From Flavobacterium hydatis (GTDB taxonomy: Bacteria; Bacteroidota; Bacteroidia; Flavobacteriales; Flavobacteriaceae): a stretch of DNA of 64,000 nt. Shown here one piece after another: positions 60,933 to 64,000 of this stretch. The stretch covers positions 1 through 64,000 of the forward strand of contig NZ_JPRM01000036.1 in assembly GCF_000737695.1 (NCBI RefSeq). Reading direction: 5' to 3'. The translations under genes were made by a program, and so were the position numbers. Position 1 is the first letter of the stretch, and each line of letters opens with the position of its first letter. The notes below the pieces were generated by a model. It did no database searches. It was not told the origin of the DNA and saw only the letters and a program-made list of their open reading frames with translations.

Positions 60933-62936
60933 TTGATTATTAGCACAAAAAATATTTGTTTGTTTTTAATGTTTTTTCTTTTTTCATGTAAAGAAAATAC
61001 ACCTGTCTTATTCGACAAAAGTCACATTGATGGTTTATCTGGGAGTAAAAAAGAGATATACCTGGATTCAATAGTTAATATTCTAAAATTTAGAAAAGAC
61101 GATTCGATTGTCAGAGATTTATATTTAAAGATTGCTTCGGAATATTATTACATCAATAATTGCAAGAAATCTTTAAAGATTAGTTTGAAATCTTTGCAAT
61201 TGGCAAAGGACTCTAATGATAGTATTAGAATGGCAAAGGCATTTTATTATGTGGGTGATTGCTATGAAAATTCCAAAAAAGATAGTGCATATTTTTATTA
61301 TCTACAGGCTCAAAAAGTATATACAAAAATTCATGACTATGATAATGTTGGCAGAATGTTATTTAATAAAGCTTATGTTTTATTTTATGATGGTAATTAT
61401 ATAGAATGTGAAGCTGAAGTTTCTAAAGCATTACGTTATTTAAAAAAATCTAATGATTACTCTTTGGTTTATTCGTGTAATACTTTAATGGGTAATTGTT
61501 TAGAGAAATTAGTTAATTATGATGAGGCATTGCTGTACCATAAATTAGCATTGGGTGAATTAGAAAAAATGAAAATTCATAATAATGACAAAGATGAAAT
61601 AAATAACTACAATGTAACCTCTACGATTAATATTTGTAATTTATATGATCTAAAAGGGGAATTTCCGAAGTCTATAAAAGAATTACAAGGCTTACTTTCT
61701 GAAGATTTGAAAAAAAAATGGCCAAGATTGTATGCCAATGTTTTGAGCAATTTAGCCTATTCTAAGATGAAAAATAAAGACTATAAAAATGTTGAATCAA
61801 TGTTTTTTGAGTCCTTAAAAATTGTCGATAGTATAGGGATCGAATTGGATATTTTGTATAAAAAGATACACATTGGAGAATACTTTTTAAGTCAAAAAGA
61901 TACTATAAAATCAATTCAAAATTTAAAAGAAGCAAATCAATTAGCGATTAAAATTAAGAGTAGTAATGAAAATTTGGTTTCATTAAAATTGTTGTCTGAA
62001 CTAGATAAAAAGAATAGTTTATTTTATGCAAATGAATATATTAAAGTAAGTGACAGCATTAATACGGTTCAAAAAAATTCTCATAATAAATATGCCAGAA
62101 TTGAATATGAAACTTCAAAAATTGAAGATAAAAATAAGGTTTTGGCCAAAAGCAATTTTTATATTTTAATTATTTCATTAGGATTGATTGCATTACTGGT
62201 AGTAACTATCATAGTGAGGTTTTTGAGGCATAAAAGCAAGGAGGTTCAGTTTTTAAAAAGACAACAAGCAGCCAATGATGAGGTTTATATGCTATTAATT
62301 GAGCAACATAAAAAAATAGATATCGCAAAAGAGAGAGAGAAAGCTAAAATAGCCAAAGAATTGCATGATGGTATATTGAATAAAATTTATGGAGTTCGAA
62401 TGAATTTAGGCTTTTTTAATTCTAAAATAGAACCAGAAATAATTGAAAAACGGAAAATTTATATACATGAATTGCAAAACATTGAGTATGAGATTAGAAA
62501 TATATCACATGACTTAAGTCGCGGTTCTTTTTTTGATGGTAATGATTTTAATGTGTTGTTGTCGGATTTGATTGAAAATCAAAAAGATATAAGTAGTACC
62601 CAGTTTAAATATATAAGTGATAAAACCATCGATTGGGGAGTTATTGAAAATATATATAAGATAAATATATATCGTATAATCCAAGAAACCATTTTGAATG
62701 TTAATAAACATGCAAATGCAAAATACTGTAATGTAATACTCAGAAAAAAGAAAAATAATCTTTTAAAACTGTGTATTATCGATGACGGAGTAGGGTTTGA
62801 TGTTAAAAATAAAAAAAATGGAATTGGTTTAAGTAATATAAAGGAAAGAGCGAGTTCAATAGGAGGCCAATTTACTATTGAATCGAAAATCGGAAAAGGA
62901 TCAAAAATTGAAGTTGCGTTTAATCCCTGGGCGTAA
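60933..62936 (+). CDS. TPR-containing lipoprotein histidine kinase (NarL-partner type)
   Basis: This is a 667-residue sensor kinase. The start is probably TTG 60933, giving the signal and lipobox (ICLFLMFFLFSC); the first ATG, 60969, would cut the signal short. Residues ~40-390 are TPR-like helices (YYVGDCYENSKKDSAYFYYL, RMLFNKAYVLFYDGNYIECE), followed by one membrane helix (about 408-430, NFYILIISLGLIALLVVTII). The HisKA_3 domain has His478 in AKELHDGILNKIYG. The HATPase has DDGVGFD and NGIGLSNIKERASSIGG. This architecture is typical of flavobacterial sensors paired with NarL-like regulators, here the divergent gene at 59799. Confidence 0.88.
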   Translation: MIISTKNICLFLMFFLFSCKENTPVLFDKSHIDGLSGSKKEIYLDSIVNILKFRKDDSIVRDLYLKIASEYYYINNCKKSLKISLKSLQLAKDSNDSIRMAKAFYYVGDCYENSKKDSAYFYYLQAQKVYTKIHDYDNVGRMLFNKAYVLFYDGNYIECEAEVSKALRYLKKSNDYSLVYSCNTLMGNCLEKLVNYDEALLYHKLALGELEKMKIHNNDKDEINNYNVTSTINICNLYDLKGEFPKSIKELQGLLSEDLKKKWPRLYANVLSNLAYSKMKNKDYKNVESMFFESLKIVDSIGIELDILYKKIHIGEYFLSQKDTIKSIQNLKEANQLAIKIKSSNENLVSLKLLSELDKKNSLFYANEYIKVSDSINTVQKNSHNKYARIEYETSKIEDKNKVLAKSNFYILIISLGLIALLVVTIIVRFLRHKSKEVQFLKRQQAANDEVYMLLIEQHKKIDIAKEREKAKIAKELHDGILNKIYGVRMNLGFFNSKIEPEIIEKRKIYIHELQNIEYEIRNISHDLSRGSFFDGNDFNVLLSDLIENQKDISSTQFKYISDKTIDWGVIENIYKINIYRIIQETILNVNKHANAKYCNVILRKKKNNLLKLCIIDDGVGFDVKNKKNGIGLSNIKERASSIGGQFTIESKIGKGSKIEVAFNPWA

Positions 62937-62974
62937 AAGTCCGTAATTTTTATGCATAAAGTCCGTAATTTTTA
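62936..62974 (+). repeat. 17-bp direct repeat after kinase gene
   Basis: AAAGTCCGTAATTTTTA occurs at 62936-62952 and 62958-62974, a period of 22 bp, two helical turns apart. It starts at the kinase stop codon. It may be a regulator site for the downstream gene or a small duplication. Confidence 0.6.
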
Positions 62975-63320
62975 GGTGAATGTTACTGCTATTTTTACGT
63001 AAAATCAATTATGGTTTGTGTTACAATTAAAGCAAATGAAATCAATTATTTTAAAGTCTCTTAAATAAAAAATAATAGCTAAATATACAGTTATAAGGGC
63101 TATTTATTCTTTTTGTTAAAGAAGCTGATTGATGAATTTGATGCTGATGTAATATCAAGCTATAAGTGGTATACAGCTAAAATTAGTTTTTGAAATGAAA
63201 AAACATATTATGTGGAATTTAATCTCCATATATAAAATCAAAAACTTAGCTGCTCATAGTTGTTTTTAAATAAGCAACGTGAGTTTATTACAATAGTAAA
63301 AAGGCAAAAAGCATCCGAAA
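62937..63320. other. Intergenic region upstream of partial biosynthetic gene
   Basis: No gene is seen. It contains the 17-bp direct repeat and AT-rich DNA that should carry the promoter of the gene starting at 63321. No terminator is obvious after the kinase gene. Confidence 0.45.
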
Positions 63321-64000
63321 ATGAATACTTACTGTTTAAAAAGAGATTACTCTCTAAATATCCCTCAGATGTTATATGGGAGAATGTCTGAGAATTGGCT
63401 TTTAAAAGAATTAGGAGACATTCATTGGGAAATGATATCAAAGGGGTTAGGAGCGCCTTCAGATGCAATCTTTGATAGTAATGGCGAACGTCTTTATGCC
63501 AGTTTTGTAAGAATACAATGGAGCTGCCAAAACGATATAGGATTAAAATGTTTTGTTGAGAACGATGAAACGATAATCGAGTCATGCTTAGAGCAGTTTA
63601 AAACCAAAATGTTTTTAAGCAATGGAACTGTAAAAAATATAACAAGAGGTAGTGCTTTACAAACCTCAATGATTTCTATTTTTTCTGCTAGAAAGAATGA
63701 TGATAATCAAAATTTAGTCAAAGGGACACCTGTTCAAAAAGACGATTCTAAAGTACCTTTATTAAAAATAATACCTAAATACGTTAAAGCTTTCTTTAAT
63801 GTAAAGAACCACATATCCTCTTTGGCGACAGCTGAAGAAGAAACTTCAAACAAGCATTATTTCTACGATTCAGAGTTTACTATTCTGGCTGAACCATTGT
63901 TTACCAGAACTTATGAAGTAGAACCTTATGACGATATTAACGGCGTAGGGCTTTTATATTTTGCCTCTTACCCTAATATTAGTGATAAATGTGAGCGTCA
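63321..64000 (+). CDS. LnmK/Pnap_2097-like biosynthetic protein, 5' part
   Basis: This frame starts at ATG 63321 (encoding MNTYCLKRDYSLNIPQMLYG) and runs without a stop to the window end, giving at least 226 residues. The pattern fits the Pnap_2097/LnmK group of double hot-dog proteins, including LENWLLKELGD-like NWLLKELGDIHW, QWSCQNDI, FYDSEFTI and the late INGVGLLYFASYPNISD motif. LnmK is a bifunctional acyltransferase/decarboxylase that loads propionyl groups onto carrier proteins in polyketide synthesis. A polyketide or other secondary-metabolite cluster may therefore begin here. The C-terminal half is outside the window. Confidence 0.72.
   Translation, partial: MNTYCLKRDYSLNIPQMLYGRMSENWLLKELGDIHWEMISKGLGAPSDAIFDSNGERLYASFVRIQWSCQNDIGLKCFVENDETIIESCLEQFKTKMFLSNGTVKNITRGSALQTSMISIFSARKNDDNQNLVKGTPVQKDDSKVPLLKIIPKYVKAFFNVKNHISSLATAEEETSNKHYFYDSEFTILAEPLFTRTYEVEPYDDINGVGLLYFASYPNISDKCER

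Overview
The window is AT-rich DNA from a member of the Bacteroidota, most likely Flavobacterium or a close relative in Flavobacteriaceae. The evidence is a SusC/SusD pair, Bacteroidota-type mobilization genes, a PRTRC cassette, a 58-residue flavobacterial histone-H1-like protein, starts without clear Shine-Dalgarno sequences, and candidate TAnnTTTG promoter boxes. It is almost entirely accessory genome. No rRNA, CRISPR array, insertion sequence or convincing tRNA was seen.

Layout. (1) 1-5.0 kb: remains of a polymorphic-toxin locus, with tandem immunity-like paralogues, an orphan toxin C-terminal module and small hypothetical genes. (2) 5.2-9.9 kb: the H1-like protein, then a minus-strand island with two proteins that look like PD-(D/E)XK nucleases, a DUF3781 protein, a membrane-anchored zinc peptidase and a damaged regulator locus. 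(3) 9.97-10.16 kb: a strongly structured RNA candidate that resembles the flavobacterial 6S (6S-Flavo) class. (4) 10.4-19.6 kb: SusC/SusD, a secreted S9 peptidase, a DUF6520 peptide and a MauE/DoxX membrane protein, probably a peptide-uptake and processing locus.

(5) 19.9-32.8 kb: a mobilizable-element module (hairpin-rich candidate oriT, MobC, HUH relaxase, VirD4/TraG coupling protein). It is followed by an HNH protein, a HEPN/AbiU2-like protein and an SOS-like mutagenesis cassette (S24 repressor, DinB, DnaE-type polymerase, exonuclease fused to GIY-YIG). (6) 32.9-42.5 kb: a RiPP locus of the grasp-with-spasm type. It holds a GG-leader precursor, an ATP-grasp ligase, a SPASM protein without a visible radical-SAM motif, a C39-peptidase ABC exporter, an HlyD adaptor, a TolC channel, two extra proteins of unknown role and a nearby response regulator. 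(7) 42.7-48.3 kb: SSB, DUF932 and PRTRC E/C/F/B/ThiF, visibly less AT-rich and closed by two GC-rich hairpins.

(8) 48.5-56.8 kb: a DNA phosphorothioation locus, dndC-dndD-dndE-membrane protein-dndB, converging on dndA. DndE is fused to a HerA/FtsK-type ATPase, and a four-helix membrane protein sits inside the operon. No DndFGH restriction genes are in view. This is the best candidate for an undescribed system variant. (9) 56.8-64 kb: a secreted protein of unknown function, repeat-rich non-coding DNA, a two-component pair (a paralogue of the RiPP-linked regulator plus a TPR lipoprotein kinase) with a small lipoprotein, and the start of a Pnap_2097/LnmK-like biosynthetic gene cut by the window end.

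All family calls come from reading motifs by eye. No database search was possible.
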